A stretch of DNA of 62,427 bases from DTKY01 sp037440765 (GCA_037440765.1 JBBITL010000023.1:1-62427), one strand, 5' to 3'. Shown: positions 27,661 to 37,825, numbered from the stretch's first letter. Made by a program: numbers and translations. Notes: a model not told the origin generated them from the sequence alone.

Positions 27661-28341
27661 TCAACTACCGCAGCTTTCGGGCCCCGGCGGGGGCCCGCCC
27701 AGCCGCCGCGCCGCCTTAAGCAGCTTCTGCCGGGCGCGGAACAGCTTCACCTTAATCGTATTCTGATTCATCCCGGTCATGGCGGCCAGCTCTTCCACCG
27801 AATGACCTTCCACTTCCTTCAGGAACAGGAGGCTGCGGTCCTCTTCAGAGACCCGCGATAACAGCTTGACCACGTAGTCCCTTCCCGTCAGGCGGCTCTC
27901 GACGGTGGGCGCGTTGTCGACCGCCGCGCCTGAGCGGGACAGGCGGAGGGCGTCATCGTCAGAAAAATCGCTTTCATAAACCAGCCTGCGCACACGCCGC
28001 TTGCGCAGGTAGTCGTAGCACTCATTGACGGTGATCTTGTAGATCCAGGTGAGCAGCGTGCTGCGTGAGTCGAAGCTGCCTATGGAGAAGTAGACCTTGG
28101 CGAACACCTGCTGCGCGATATCCTCCGCGTCGTTCCGGTTCCGCAGGATGCCGTAGATAACGGAGTGGACCTTGGTCTGGTGCCTTTCGACAAGCTCCCT
28201 GAACGCCGACTGGTCCCCCTGCTGAATGCGGCGGACCAGCGAGGCCTCTTCGCTGTATTGGGCCTGGGCCAACGGACTCTTCTTCCGAGCGAGTACGCCG
28301 GGTGCCGGAAGGGATAGAACGCCGCCAAGGCTGCTCATCAT
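27661..28341 (-). CDS. ECF RNA polymerase sigma factor
   Basis: 226 residues. Region 2 is DAEDIAQQVFAKVYFSIGSFDSRSTLLTWIYKI with the helical -10-recognition part; region 4 is LLFLKEVEGHSVEELAAMTGMNQNTIKVKLFRARQKL, containing the helix-turn-helix for the -35 box. The N-terminus is 30 residues longer than typical ECF factors and the C-terminus is Pro/Gly-rich. It heads a same-strand series with its anti-sigma, a Spy-like protein, exosortase and EpsI. The ATG pair at 28341/28338 follows AGGTGG. Confidence 0.92.
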   Translation of the reverse strand: MMSSLGGVLSLPAPGVLARKKSPLAQAQYSEEASLVRRIQQGDQSAFRELVERHQTKVHSVIYGILRNRNDAEDIAQQVFAKVYFSIGSFDSRSTLLTWIYKITVNECYDYLRKRRVRRLVYESDFSDDDALRLSRSGAAVDNAPTVESRLTGRDYVVKLLSRVSEEDRSLLFLKEVEGHSVEELAAMTGMNQNTIKVKLFRARQKLLKAARRLGGPPPGPESCGS

Positions 28342-28355
28342 CCACCTGGCCGTGT

Positions 28356-28382
28356 GACGCAGCCCCCGGCGTGCCGGTTTCC
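28356..28382 (-). promoter_or_regulatory. candidate ECF-type autoregulatory promoter of the sigma gene
   Basis: Read on the minus strand, GGAAAC (28382-28377) and CGTC (28359-28356) are separated by 17 bases. GGAAC-like -35 and CGTC-like -10 elements are typical of ECF sigma factors, which commonly drive their own genes. The -10 lies about 15 bases before the sigma start. Confidence 0.35.
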
Positions 28383-28530
28383 TTGATCTGCCGCCTCCCC
28401 CACCCGTTCGGGACCTTCAACATACCAGATTCCGGAATCCTGGTGAATGCCTGGTCATCCCATAGGCAGTGGCAGTCAGGCTCAGGCGCCTGTAGAATGG
28501 AGTCAGGAAGCGCCTGACGGAGATAAACGT

Positions 28531-28854
28531 ATGATTCAACTGACGGAAACGGCCGTGAGCAAGGTAAAGGAAATCCTCAGCGCCCAGGACCCGCAGCCGG
28601 CCGGATTGCGCATCTCGGTGGTGGGGGGCGGCTGCTCCGGGTTCAACTACTCCATGGCCTTCGAGACCGAAGCCGGCATGCTGGACAAAACGTACGACTT
28701 CAGCGGTCTGAAGGTATTCATCGATCAGGCCAGCATGCTGTACCTGGACGGCGCCGAAGTCGACTACGTGGAATCCCTTGAAGGGGCAGGCTTTAAGTTC
28801 AACAACCCCAACGTCAGAAACACCTGCGGCTGCGGCAGTTCTTTCAGCGCCTGA
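28531..28854 (+). CDS. iron-sulfur cluster carrier of the IscA/ErpA family
   Basis: 107 residues. Cys35 in VVGGGCSGFNY and the pair Cys99 and Cys101 in NTCGCGSSF give the three cysteines of A-type Fe-S carriers. The ATG at 28531 (GGAG eight bases upstream) gives MIQLTETAVSKVKEIL, the standard N-terminus; an open frame 28 codons longer is unsupported. It delivers clusters to apo-enzymes. It stands divergent from the sigma factor gene, followed 32 bases later by murQ. Confidence 0.95.
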   Translation: MIQLTETAVSKVKEILSAQDPQPAGLRISVVGGGCSGFNYSMAFETEAGMLDKTYDFSGLKVFIDQASMLYLDGAEVDYVESLEGAGFKFNNPNVRNTCGCGSSFSA

Positions 28855-28886
28855 GCAGCCGGGCTCCCCGGCCCTTGTAGAATAAT

Positions 28887-29793
28887 GTGGGTGTGGGACC
28901 CATTGCAAGCCTAGAGGGCCTGCTCACCGAGCAAGGCAACCCCGCCTCAGAGCGCATTGACGCGCTCGGCACGGAGGAAATTCTCCGAATCATCAACCGC
29001 GAGGACCGCAAGGTAGCCGATGCGGTTGCCGCGGAGATCCCCAACATCACCCGGGCCGTGGAGGCAGTTGTGGCCGTGCTGCGGGCCGGCGGGCGCCTGT
29101 TCTACGCCGGCGCGGGCACCAGCGGGCGGCTCGGAGTGCTGGACGCCGCCGAGTGCCCTCCCACCTTCAATGTGCCCCCGGACATGGTGCAGGGCATCAT
29201 CGCCGGAGGGGAGCGCGCGCTGACCAGGGCCTCGGAAGCGAGCGAGGACGACCCCGGCGCAGGCGCCTCCGGCCTGGCGGCCCGCGGCTTCACTTCCAAG
29301 GACATCCTGGTGGGGATCGCCGCCAGCGGGCGGACGCCATATGTGCTCGGCGCCGTCCGGTTTGCCCGGCGGGAAGGCGCGCGTACCGTGGGAATCTGCT
29401 GCACGCCCGGCTCGGAACTGGCCGCCGCAGTCGACATCCCCATCACGCTTCTCACCGGGCCGGAGATTGTGGCCGGCTCGACCCGCCTGAAGGCGGGCAC
29501 CGCCACCAAGCTGGTCCTCAACATGCTCAGCACGGCCTCCATGATCCGCCTGGGTTACGTGTACGGGAACCTGATGGTGAACGTGCAGCCCAGGAGCGCC
29601 AAGCTGCGCGACCGCGCCGAGCGCATAGTCGGAAAGGCCGCCGGCGTGCCGCGCGAGCGCGCGGCTGAGCTCCTGGATGAGGCGGGAGGCGAGGTCAAGA
29701 CCGCCATCCTCATGGGCCGGCTGGGAGTCGGCCGCGAGGAGGCCGCGCACCGGCTCGCATCGGTCGAGGGACGGTTGTCGGAGGCGCTGTCCC

Positions 29794-29801
<8 letters not shown>
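28887..29801 (+). CDS. murQ: N-acetylmuramic acid 6-phosphate etherase
   Basis: 304 residues. Converts MurNAc-6-phosphate to GlcNAc-6-phosphate plus D-lactate in peptidoglycan recycling. The SIS-type sugar-phosphate fold contains GAGTSGRLGVLDAAECPPTF (Glu catalytic region), IAGGERAL, GIAASGRTPYV and PEIVAGSTRLKAGTATK, all diagnostic of MurQ. The GTG start at 28887 keeps the family N-terminus; TAGAAT sits just upstream. The last eight bases overlap the murA start. No murein peptide or AnmK gene is seen nearby. Confidence 0.95.
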
Positions 29802-31056
<1,255 letters not shown>

Positions 31057-31565
31057 GGTCCCACTGCCTTGCCCGGCATGCGGCCGGGCTCCCTTGCAGG
31101 CGCCGGCCCCCGGATCTCTCATGTGAATCCAGTATTGACTTTCGAGCCGCGTGGGAGCATATTGGGGTTGGAAACAACGGTTTCCGGCTCCTGCCGACAG
31201 CAGGAGAGTTGATGTGGTCCGCAGCCATTCGAGGCCACGTTTGAAAACAAGGAGGAAGTCCAAATAGAGAACGTCCACATTCGGGGGCGGCTACCGGCTT
31301 CCTTCATCGACTGGCTGTAAGCTTGATGCGCCAGGGACCGATCCCACGGGATTGCAGGCGCGGCGGCGTTCACACCGCGAGGCAAGACGACCCAGCCAGG
31401 CAGAACCGGGCAAACCGGGGTTTGAAGCTCGAACACCGGCAGCGGCCGGATCTCGGTGAAGAGGCGGCGGCCGCCCACCTGCGTTTCTGGCCCGCCGGAA
31501 TTGACAGCATCCCGCCAGCCACTGTAGATTCATAGTGTCCCGGCACCCGGAAGAAGCAAGCGCCC
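31057..31565 (+). other. 509-base intergenic region with a putative sigma70-type promoter
   Basis: No gene is supported here; short open frames have no recognisable motif. A GC hairpin (31071-31077 with 31083-31089, GCCCGGC) lies 15 bases after murA but has no T-run. A TTGACT (31135-31140) and CATATT (31158-31163) pair with a 17-base spacer could be the promoter of the polysaccharide locus, leaving a long untranslated leader of about 395 bases. An ABC-2 permease, usually next to a Wzt-type ATPase, is not found here. Confidence 0.4.
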
Positions 31566-32882
31566 GTGTATTCAGTAGAGTTCCAAGGAGTCGCCAAGAG
31601 TTACCCCATCTACGCCTCGCCGGGCGATCGCCTGACCGAACTTGTGTCGCTTAACCGCCTCCGCCGCCACAGGGACTTCTGGGCGCTGAAGGACGTCAGC
31701 TTCTCGGTGCCGCGGGGAGAGACTTTCTGCATCATCGGCGAAAACGGGGCGGGCAAGAGCACGCTGTTGCAAATGGTCGCCGGCATACTGGCCCCGACCG
31801 AGGGCTCGGTGAAGGTCAGCGGCAGAGTCTCGGCCCTGCTTGAGCTTGGTTCCGGTTTCAACCCCGAGTTCACGGGGCGGGACAACGTCTACCTCAACGG
31901 CGCGATCCTCGGGCTGTCCAGCCGCGAGATCGACGCCCGCTACCAGCGGATCAGCGAGTTCGCCGAGATCGGCGATTTCATCGACCAGCCCGTGAAGACT
32001 TACTCCAGCGGCATGGCCGTCCGGCTGGCCTTCTCGGTCGCCATCCATCTGGACCCGGAGATCCTCATCGTAGACGAGGCTCTGGCCGTCGGCGACCTGT
32101 ATTTCCGCCAGCGTTGCATGCGCAAGGTGCATGAGTTGCGATCGAGCGGCGTCACCATCCTCTTCGTTTCGCACGCCATCGGCGACGTCAAGGCCATTGG
32201 CGACCGCGCTCTGTGGCTGGATCAGGGGAGGATGCGCGAAATCGGGCAGACCGGCATGGTGGTCGCCAGGTACCTGGCCGCCATGGTGGAGAAGGACTCC
32301 CGGTACCTGACCATGCAAAACCGGCAGGCCCCTGCCGCAGCGGCCGGCGCGCGCTCTCAGCCGCCGGAGGTGGTGGAGAACATCCCCAACATCGACCACC
32401 GCTACGGCGACGGGCGGGCCGAGGTGATCGGCATAGCCGTCGTCAACCAGCAGGGTCACCGGGTGGATCTGCTCGAGCCGGATTCCACCGTGGTTGTGAG
32501 AATCAGCGTGCGGGCCAAGGAGGACCTGCCGCGGCCGATCGTGGGGTTCATGTTCCGCAACCATCTGGGCATCGACTTTCACGGAACCAACACCGCGCGG
32601 CTGGGATTCGACCTGCCGCCCATGGAAGCGGGTGACGTCATCACGGTCGATTTCCACGTGGAGCTTCCGGAGCTGTACCCGGGATCGTTTTCGTTCTCGC
32701 CGGCCATAGCCGACGGCACACTCGCCAGCTACATAACGTGCGACTGGATCGACAACGCGGTCAGCGTGCAGATGGGACACGGGGGCGCGCCGGTGTACGG
32801 TTACACTCACTTTCCCTGCCGCGTGCAGATCAACAGCCGCCTGGCAGGCGGGGATCACCTGACGGAGAGCGCCCTTGGCTGA
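31566..32882 (+). CDS. Wzt-type ABC transporter ATPase with C-terminal glycan-binding domain
   Basis: 438 residues, GTG start. The N-terminal ATPase has Walker A GENGAGKST (58-66), signature TYSSGM (145-150) and Walker B ILIVDEALAVGD (166-177), the exact style of polysaccharide/teichoic acid exporters (KpsT, TagH, Wzt). After about residue 270 a beta-rich domain (RADVIGIAVVNQQG-like segment, TVVVRISVRAKED, GIDFHGTNT, PELYPGSFSFSPAIAD) matches the Wzt C-terminal domain that recognises the modified non-reducing end of O-antigen. The partner Wzm-type permease is missing. It overlaps the methyltransferase gene by eight bases. Confidence 0.93.
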   Translation: MYSVEFQGVAKSYPIYASPGDRLTELVSLNRLRRHRDFWALKDVSFSVPRGETFCIIGENGAGKSTLLQMVAGILAPTEGSVKVSGRVSALLELGSGFNPEFTGRDNVYLNGAILGLSSREIDARYQRISEFAEIGDFIDQPVKTYSSGMAVRLAFSVAIHLDPEILIVDEALAVGDLYFRQRCMRKVHELRSSGVTILFVSHAIGDVKAIGDRALWLDQGRMREIGQTGMVVARYLAAMVEKDSRYLTMQNRQAPAAAAGARSQPPEVVENIPNIDHRYGDGRAEVIGIAVVNQQGHRVDLLEPDSTVVVRISVRAKEDLPRPIVGFMFRNHLGIDFHGTNTARLGFDLPPMEAGDVITVDFHVELPELYPGSFSFSPAIADGTLASYITCDWIDNAVSVQMGHGGAPVYGYTHFPCRVQINSRLAGGDHLTESALG

Positions 32883-34062
32883 GTTCACCGGCGAGCGGGT
32901 GATCCCGGGCGAGGTTGACCCCGATCTGTGGAACGAGCACTTCGCCAGGTACGTCTTCGCCAGCCGGCTGAGCCGGCGCAAGCGCGTGCTGGACGCGGGA
33001 TGCGGGTCCGGCTACGGCTCGGCGGAACTGGCCCGCGGCGCCCGGCAGGTGCTGGGCGTGGATGTGTCCCAGGAGGCGGTCCAGTACGCCGTCAGGCGCT
33101 TCCGGGCGCCGAACATCAGCTTTCTGGCGGCTTCATGCGCGGAGCTGCCTTTCGCCGCCGGGTCCATCGACCTGGTGGTCGCCTTCGAGATGATCGAGCA
33201 CCTGCCCGACTGGCGGGCCTTCCTCCAGGAGGCGCGGCGGGTGCTCACCCCTGCCGGCCAGTGCGTCATCTCGACGCCCAATAAGGACTACTACACCCAT
33301 TCCCGAGGGGCGGACGGCGCCAACCCGTTCCATCACCACGAGTTCACTTTCCAGGAGTTCGGCGAGGAGCTGCGCGCCGTCTTCCCCCACGTCTCGCTGT
33401 TCGTGCAGAACCATGCCCAGGGCATCGTCTTCGACCCGCTGAAGCCTTCGTCGCCGGCGGAGGCGCGGGTGGAGGGCGGCCGGAGCGATCCCGCAACAGC
33501 GCACTTCTTCCTGGCGGTCTGCGCCCTGGCGCCGCAGACCGGCGCGCCCACTTTTCTGTTCGTGCCGCAAACCGCGAACGTCCTCCGGGAACGCGAGCTG
33601 CACATTGAGCGCCTGAGACTGGAGATCGAGGCGCATAAACGCTCCATTCGGGAACTGGAAGCCGAACGGGGCGAGCTTATAGAAATCGCCGGCCGGCAAA
33701 AGCAGGAGATGGAGGCCCAGGCGCGGGGCTACGAGGCCCAGATAGCCGGCTCGCAGCGGGAGACGGAGGAGCAGGCGCGGGGCTACGAGGCGAAGATCGC
33801 CGAACTGGAGCAGGAAGACGCGCGCAAGGGCGCCTGGGGACGGCAATTGACGGAGGAACTCTCCGCCAAGGTCGAGGAACTGGCCAGGTGCGTCGAGGCG
33901 CTGCACGAGACGGAGAACGTGCTGGTGGAGCGCACTCATTGGGCCCAGAGCCTGGACCGGCGCGTGAGCGAGCTCGAGGCCAGCCTGAACCTCCTGCGGT
34001 CCTCCAGATGGATGAGGGTCGGCAGCGCCCTCGGCGTGGGGCCCCGGCTGCGGGATGGTTAG
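32875..34062 (+). CDS. SAM-dependent methyltransferase with long C-terminal coiled coil
   Basis: 395 residues, TTG start eight bases inside the preceding gene after GGAGAG. Residues 35-140 are a class I methyltransferase: motif I VLDAGCGSGYG (38-48), GVDVSQEAV, FEMIEHLPDWRAFLQEARRVLTP. Residues 235-375 are strongly coiled-coil with an 18-residue repeat (QARGYEAQIA at 282-291 and QARGYEAKIA at 300-309). The C-terminus SRWMRVGSALG is amphipathic. The layout recalls WbdD, which caps O9a chains and measures their length with its coiled coil, though no kinase domain is present here. Its tight overlap with the Wzt-like gene supports a joint role in chain termination and export. Confidence 0.9.
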   Translation: MAEFTGERVIPGEVDPDLWNEHFARYVFASRLSRRKRVLDAGCGSGYGSAELARGARQVLGVDVSQEAVQYAVRRFRAPNISFLAASCAELPFAAGSIDLVVAFEMIEHLPDWRAFLQEARRVLTPAGQCVISTPNKDYYTHSRGADGANPFHHHEFTFQEFGEELRAVFPHVSLFVQNHAQGIVFDPLKPSSPAEARVEGGRSDPATAHFFLAVCALAPQTGAPTFLFVPQTANVLRERELHIERLRLEIEAHKRSIRELEAERGELIEIAGRQKQEMEAQARGYEAQIAGSQRETEEQARGYEAKIAELEQEDARKGAWGRQLTEELSAKVEELARCVEALHETENVLVERTHWAQSLDRRVSELEASLNLLRSSRWMRVGSALGVGPRLRDG

Positions 34063-36403
34063 TATGAGGGCGCTGGCGCGGCTGTTCCGCGCTCTGCCCC
34101 TGCTGCTGGCGGCCCCGGTCATGCTGGCGGCAGCCGGCCTGGGGCTGCTGGCAGCCGATCTGCTCTGGCTGGTCGGGCGCAGGCGCCCGCGCAGCCCTGA
34201 CACGAGGCCGTCCACGCGCGCGGCAACGGTCGTCATTCCCACCTGGAACGCCCGTGACCTGGTGGAGAAGCATCTTCCCTCGGTGGCCGCCGCGCTCCAG
34301 GGCAATCCGGACAACGAGATCATCCTCGTCGACAACGCCTCCGAAGACGGCACCGCGGATTGGGTGCGTGAGAATCTGCCCGGGGTGAAGGTGCTGGCGC
34401 TTCCCTCGAACCTGGGGTTCGGCGGTGGCTCGAACGCCGGCTTCCACGCCGCGGCCAACGACATCGTCGTCCTGCTCAACAACGACATGCGGGTCGAGCC
34501 GGACTTCCTTCAGCCGCTTCTGGACGGCTTCACCGACGAACTGGTCTTCTCGGTCACCTGCCAGATCTTCTTCCCGGATCCCTCCAGGCGCCGTGAGGAG
34601 ACCGGCCTGAGCCGGGGCTGGTGGCACAACGGCATGCTGCTGCTGGCGCACCGGGTGGACGACGCGGTCCAGGATCTGCACCCCTGCTTCTACGGCGGAG
34701 GCGGCTCGACGGCGTACGACCGCCGCAAGTTCTTCGAGCTGGGGGGCTTCGACCCGCTGCTGGCGCCCTTCTACATGGAGGACACCGATCTCGGCTACAT
34801 GGCCTGGAAGCGCGGCTGGAAGGTCCTCTATCAGCCCCGCAGCGTGGTCTGCCACGAGCACCGGGGCACCATCGGCAGGAAGTTCACCGAAGCCCAGATT
34901 CGCAGCGTGCTCGCCAAGAACTTCATCCTGTGGTCGTGGAAGAACATACACGAGTGGCCGAGACTCGCCTCGCACTTCTTCTTCACCTATGGGGGCGCGC
35001 TCGCCAGCGTCGTGCTCGGCGATTCACCCGAGCGGAGCAGCCTGGACGGAATCTGGCGCGCCTTCCGCCAGTTGCCGGGGGCCGTACGGTCGCGCTGGCG
35101 CGCTCGAGGCCTGGCTGAGGTAACCGATAGCGAAGCATTCCTCAGGCCCCTTGGAGGGCACTTCCGGGACCGCTTCGCGGACATGCCGCCGGCGCCCGAG
35201 CGTCCGAGCGTGCTGTTTGTCTCGCCCTATCCGGTCCTGCCGGCGGTCCATGGCGGCGGGGTGTTCATGCACCAGACTCTGGCCGAGCTGGCCGGGCGCA
35301 CGGAAGTGCACCTGATCGTGCTGCTGCACTACGCGCACGAACTGGAGGCGCACGAGCCGCTCAAGGCCATGTGCGCCTCGGTGGAATTCCTGCTGAAGAC
35401 GAATTCCCGCTCGCAGTCTGCCATGTCGATTCTGCCCCACGCCGTCAGGGAGTTCGCAAGCGAAGACCTGTTGTGGCTGATTCACCGGCAGATGCACGCC
35501 CGCCGGATCGATGTCCTTCAGCTCGAGTACACGCCGCTGGCCCAGTACGCGGGACGATTCAACCGCCTGGTCTCGGCTCTGTTCGAGCACGACATCTATT
35601 TCCAATCCGTGGCTCGGGGATGGTCCAGCACGCCAGGCCTGTCGGCGAAGCTCAAGGCGGCGCTTGAATACCTGCGGGCGCTGCGTTACGAGACCCGGGA
35701 GCTCAAGCGGGTGGACCTGGTGCAGGCGTGCAGCCGGGAGAACCTGGAGTACCTGCTCTCGTTCGTGCCATCTCTCGACGGCAAGATACAGGCGGGACTT
35801 CGCGCGGCCATCGACACGAGCCGCTACCAGTTTCAACCCGGCCCCCGCGAGCCGCACACCATGCTTTTCGTGGGCAGCTTCAGGCACCTTCCCAATCAGG
35901 CCGCCCTCGGTTGGTTCACCAGCCGCGTCCTGCCGGCCGTGTGCGCGCGCAGGCCCGAGGCGCGGCTGGTGGTGGTGGGGAGCGATCCGCCGCCGGTCCA
36001 CGCCTTCCGCAGCCTCGAACACGTGGAGTTGCGCGGCGCGGTTGAGGACATCGGCGAGCCTCTGGGCCGCTACGCCGTGTTCGTGTGCCCTGTGCTCAGC
36101 GGCTCCGGCGTGCGTGTGAAGTTGCTGGAGGCCTTCGCCTCCGGCATCCCCGTGGTTTCCACGCGCCTGGGGGCGGAGGGCCTTACCCGCACGGACAAGG
36201 AGGTCTGCCTTCTCGCCGATGACCCGGAGGACTTCGCCGGCAAGATCCTCTCGCTGTTCGACCATCCCGAGCGCGCCGCCTCGCTCGCCGCCCGCGCCCG
36301 GGCCGAGGTGGAGGCGAACTGGGACGTCCGCGGCGCCACCGAGCGTCTGGTCGAAACCTACCGCGCAGCGGTCAAGCGGAAGCGGACCCAGGAAATCTCT
36401 TGA
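34055..36403 (+). CDS. bifunctional glycosyltransferase (GT2-GT4 fusion)
   Basis: 782 residues. An N-terminal hydrophobic helix (about 10-40) may anchor it to the membrane. Residues 58-300 are a GT2 domain: VVIPTWNARDLVEKHLPSV, ILVDNASEDGTADW, LLNNDM as the acidic metal site, and EDTDLGYMAWKRGWKV. Residues 395-770 are a GT4 Rossmann pair: VLFVSPYPVLPAVHGGGV, FVGSFRHLPNQAALGWF, and VELLEAFASGIPVV-like KLLEAFASGIPVVSTRLGAEG. One protein would add two sugars in sequence. It starts inside the methyltransferase stop (ATG at 34055). Confidence 0.93.
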   Translation: MVSMRALARLFRALPLLLAAPVMLAAAGLGLLAADLLWLVGRRRPRSPDTRPSTRAATVVIPTWNARDLVEKHLPSVAAALQGNPDNEIILVDNASEDGTADWVRENLPGVKVLALPSNLGFGGGSNAGFHAAANDIVVLLNNDMRVEPDFLQPLLDGFTDELVFSVTCQIFFPDPSRRREETGLSRGWWHNGMLLLAHRVDDAVQDLHPCFYGGGGSTAYDRRKFFELGGFDPLLAPFYMEDTDLGYMAWKRGWKVLYQPRSVVCHEHRGTIGRKFTEAQIRSVLAKNFILWSWKNIHEWPRLASHFFFTYGGALASVVLGDSPERSSLDGIWRAFRQLPGAVRSRWRARGLAEVTDSEAFLRPLGGHFRDRFADMPPAPERPSVLFVSPYPVLPAVHGGGVFMHQTLAELAGRTEVHLIVLLHYAHELEAHEPLKAMCASVEFLLKTNSRSQSAMSILPHAVREFASEDLLWLIHRQMHARRIDVLQLEYTPLAQYAGRFNRLVSALFEHDIYFQSVARGWSSTPGLSAKLKAALEYLRALRYETRELKRVDLVQACSRENLEYLLSFVPSLDGKIQAGLRAAIDTSRYQFQPGPREPHTMLFVGSFRHLPNQAALGWFTSRVLPAVCARRPEARLVVVGSDPPPVHAFRSLEHVELRGAVEDIGEPLGRYAVFVCPVLSGSGVRVKLLEAFASGIPVVSTRLGAEGLTRTDKEVCLLADDPEDFAGKILSLFDHPERAASLAARARAEVEANWDVRGATERLVETYRAAVKRKRTQEIS

Positions 36404-36429
36404 CAGCGGCCGTTTGTATAGTGTATAAC
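36400..36429 (+). promoter_or_regulatory. promoter of the GntR-like gene
   Basis: TTGACA (36400-36405) and TATAAC (36424-36429) with an 18-base spacer form a strong sigma70-type promoter ahead of the regulator gene. TATAGT at 36417-36422 overlaps. The -10 lies inside the inverted repeat described next. Confidence 0.75.
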
Positions 36430-36440
36430 GACACTATACA
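36415..36440. promoter_or_regulatory. palindromic operator of the GntR/YtrA-like repressor
   Basis: Perfect 10-bp inverted repeat TGTATAGTGT (36415-36424) and ACACTATACA (36431-36440), six-base centre. It covers the -10 box, as expected for an autorepressing YtrA-type regulator, whose known operators have GTGTA/TACAC half-sites. Confidence 0.8.
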
Positions 36441-36452
36441 CACGAGGCCGCC

Positions 36453-36839
36453 ATGTTCCTGACAGTCGACCTGGACGGTAAACGCCCCATCTACCAGCAG
36501 GTGGTGGATGGCGTGAAGGCCCTGATCGCCTCTGGCGACCTGCGCGAGGGCATGACCCTGCCTCCCGTGCGCCAAGTGGCCGCGGATCTGGGCGTCAATC
36601 TCAACACGGTCGCCATCGCCTACCGCCAGTTGCAGGAAGAGGGCTTTTTGACGGTACGCCACGGCTCGGGGGCGGTGGTCTCCTCAAGACAAGGGCGCCA
36701 GGTGGAGGAGGGAGAGCTGCGAAGGTCTTTGCGCACGGTTCTCACCGGGCTGGTCTTGGCCGGGTTTGACGACCGCGACGTGATGGGCTTGGTGCGCCAG
36801 GAACTGGCCGCACTGCGCCAGAAAGGTGCTCCGCGATGA
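36453..36839 (+). CDS. GntR-family (YtrA-like) transcriptional repressor
   Basis: 128 residues. The winged helix-turn-helix covers about 10-75: YQQVVDGVKALIASGDLREGMTLPPVRQVAADLGVNLNTV, with LPPVRQVAADL as recognition helix support and QEEGFLTVRHGSG as the wing. The short dimerisation tail (about 50 residues, no effector domain) is the YtrA subfamily type. The adjacent membrane protein gene overlaps it by four bases (ATGA). Such pairs are often responsive to cell-wall or peptide stress. It sits inside a glycosyltransferase cluster but probably is an independent module. Confidence 0.92.
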   Translation: MFLTVDLDGKRPIYQQVVDGVKALIASGDLREGMTLPPVRQVAADLGVNLNTVAIAYRQLQEEGFLTVRHGSGAVVSSRQGRQVEEGELRRSLRTVLTGLVLAGFDDRDVMGLVRQELAALRQKGAPR

Positions 36840-37788
36840 ATAGTGATCTGCCGGCGGTGCTGCTCATAGTGACCGGACTGATTGTGGTCTTCCGTACATG
36901 GCTGCTCGTCTGGCTGTGGAAGCTCCCACAGGCCCACGGTCCCGGGCTCTTCCTCGGCGCGGAGGTCGGTCCGGGGTTCTACGACGGCACGGGGAGTTAT
37001 TGGCTCAGGCGTTACCGCGCCCTGTTGCTGACGGTGTACCTGGTTGAGGTGGCGGCGCTCGCGACGGTCACCGTCCTGCGCCGCTGGAGCCTCCTGCCGG
37101 TGTTCGCCCTGGGGGCGGCCGTTCTGTTCAGCTCGACTTTCACGGGATTCGCGCTCCGGAGCCGGGCGAAGCTCAGAGGCGCGGGGCCGGTCGCCACGCG
37201 CGGGGCCGTGCCGCTTGAGACCCGCAGCCTGCGGCCTACATCTCCTGGCCGGCGCAGAGCCTGTTCGCCGCACTTGTCGTCGCAAGCTGGGTGTTGCTGC
37301 TGACTCAGGCAACGCCGCTGGACCGGCTCCGGTCTCCCGCGTTGCTGACCTACGTGCTCGTGGGCTGCCTCATAGCCAAGATCGGCTGCGTCCGCATGGG
37401 CTTCAGGCTCCCTTCGGAACGCGCGGAGGAGCACCATCGCTGGTTCGATGCCAATCGACGACTTCTCCTGCGGGTCTTCGATAGTGCCGGCTGGCTGTTC
37501 GCCGCGACACTCGCGGCCTGCGCCGTGTTGCTGCGCTGGCCGGCGATACGGGGCATTCCATGGCTGCGCTGGGGCGTCGTCGGCCTAATCCTGGGGATCT
37601 GGGTGTTGCTGACCATCCGGTTCCTGCACGGAATGGCGCGCATGACCACGGCGGGGCGAGGCCTTAGCCCACTGGCGTGCCAACTGGCTCATGTCCGGCG
37701 CGCCGGGTGGCTCCTGGACCGGAGCCTGTGGTGGACGGTAGCGTACTTCGCGGGCTTCTTCGTTCTGCTTCGGGTGCTGCCGGGCTGA
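36836..37788 (+). pseudogene. integral membrane protein of unknown function, split by a frameshift
   Basis: The first frame (36836-37303) encodes MNSDLPAVLLIVTGLIVVF with hydrophobic helices, then loses sense after AVPLETRSL around 37225-37245. Another frame continues at the same place with AAYISWPAQSLFAALVV and runs to 37788 with more membrane helices (WGVVGLILGIWVLLTI). Neither half is a normal protein: the shift corresponds to a net +1 or -2 change. Joined, it is about 315 residues with several helices. No family was recognised. It could be a real frameshift mutation or an assembly error; programmed frameshifting lacks a visible slippery site. Confidence 0.75.
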
Positions 37789-37825
37789 CGTCCAGCCGCT
37801 CCCCGGCCGTCGCGGTACGGCGGCG

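Noticed and set aside
29677..29793. 39-codon N-terminal extension of MurA inside murQ
   Set aside because: Arg/Pro/Ser-rich, reads the murQ coding sequence in another frame; MurA has a normal start at 29794.
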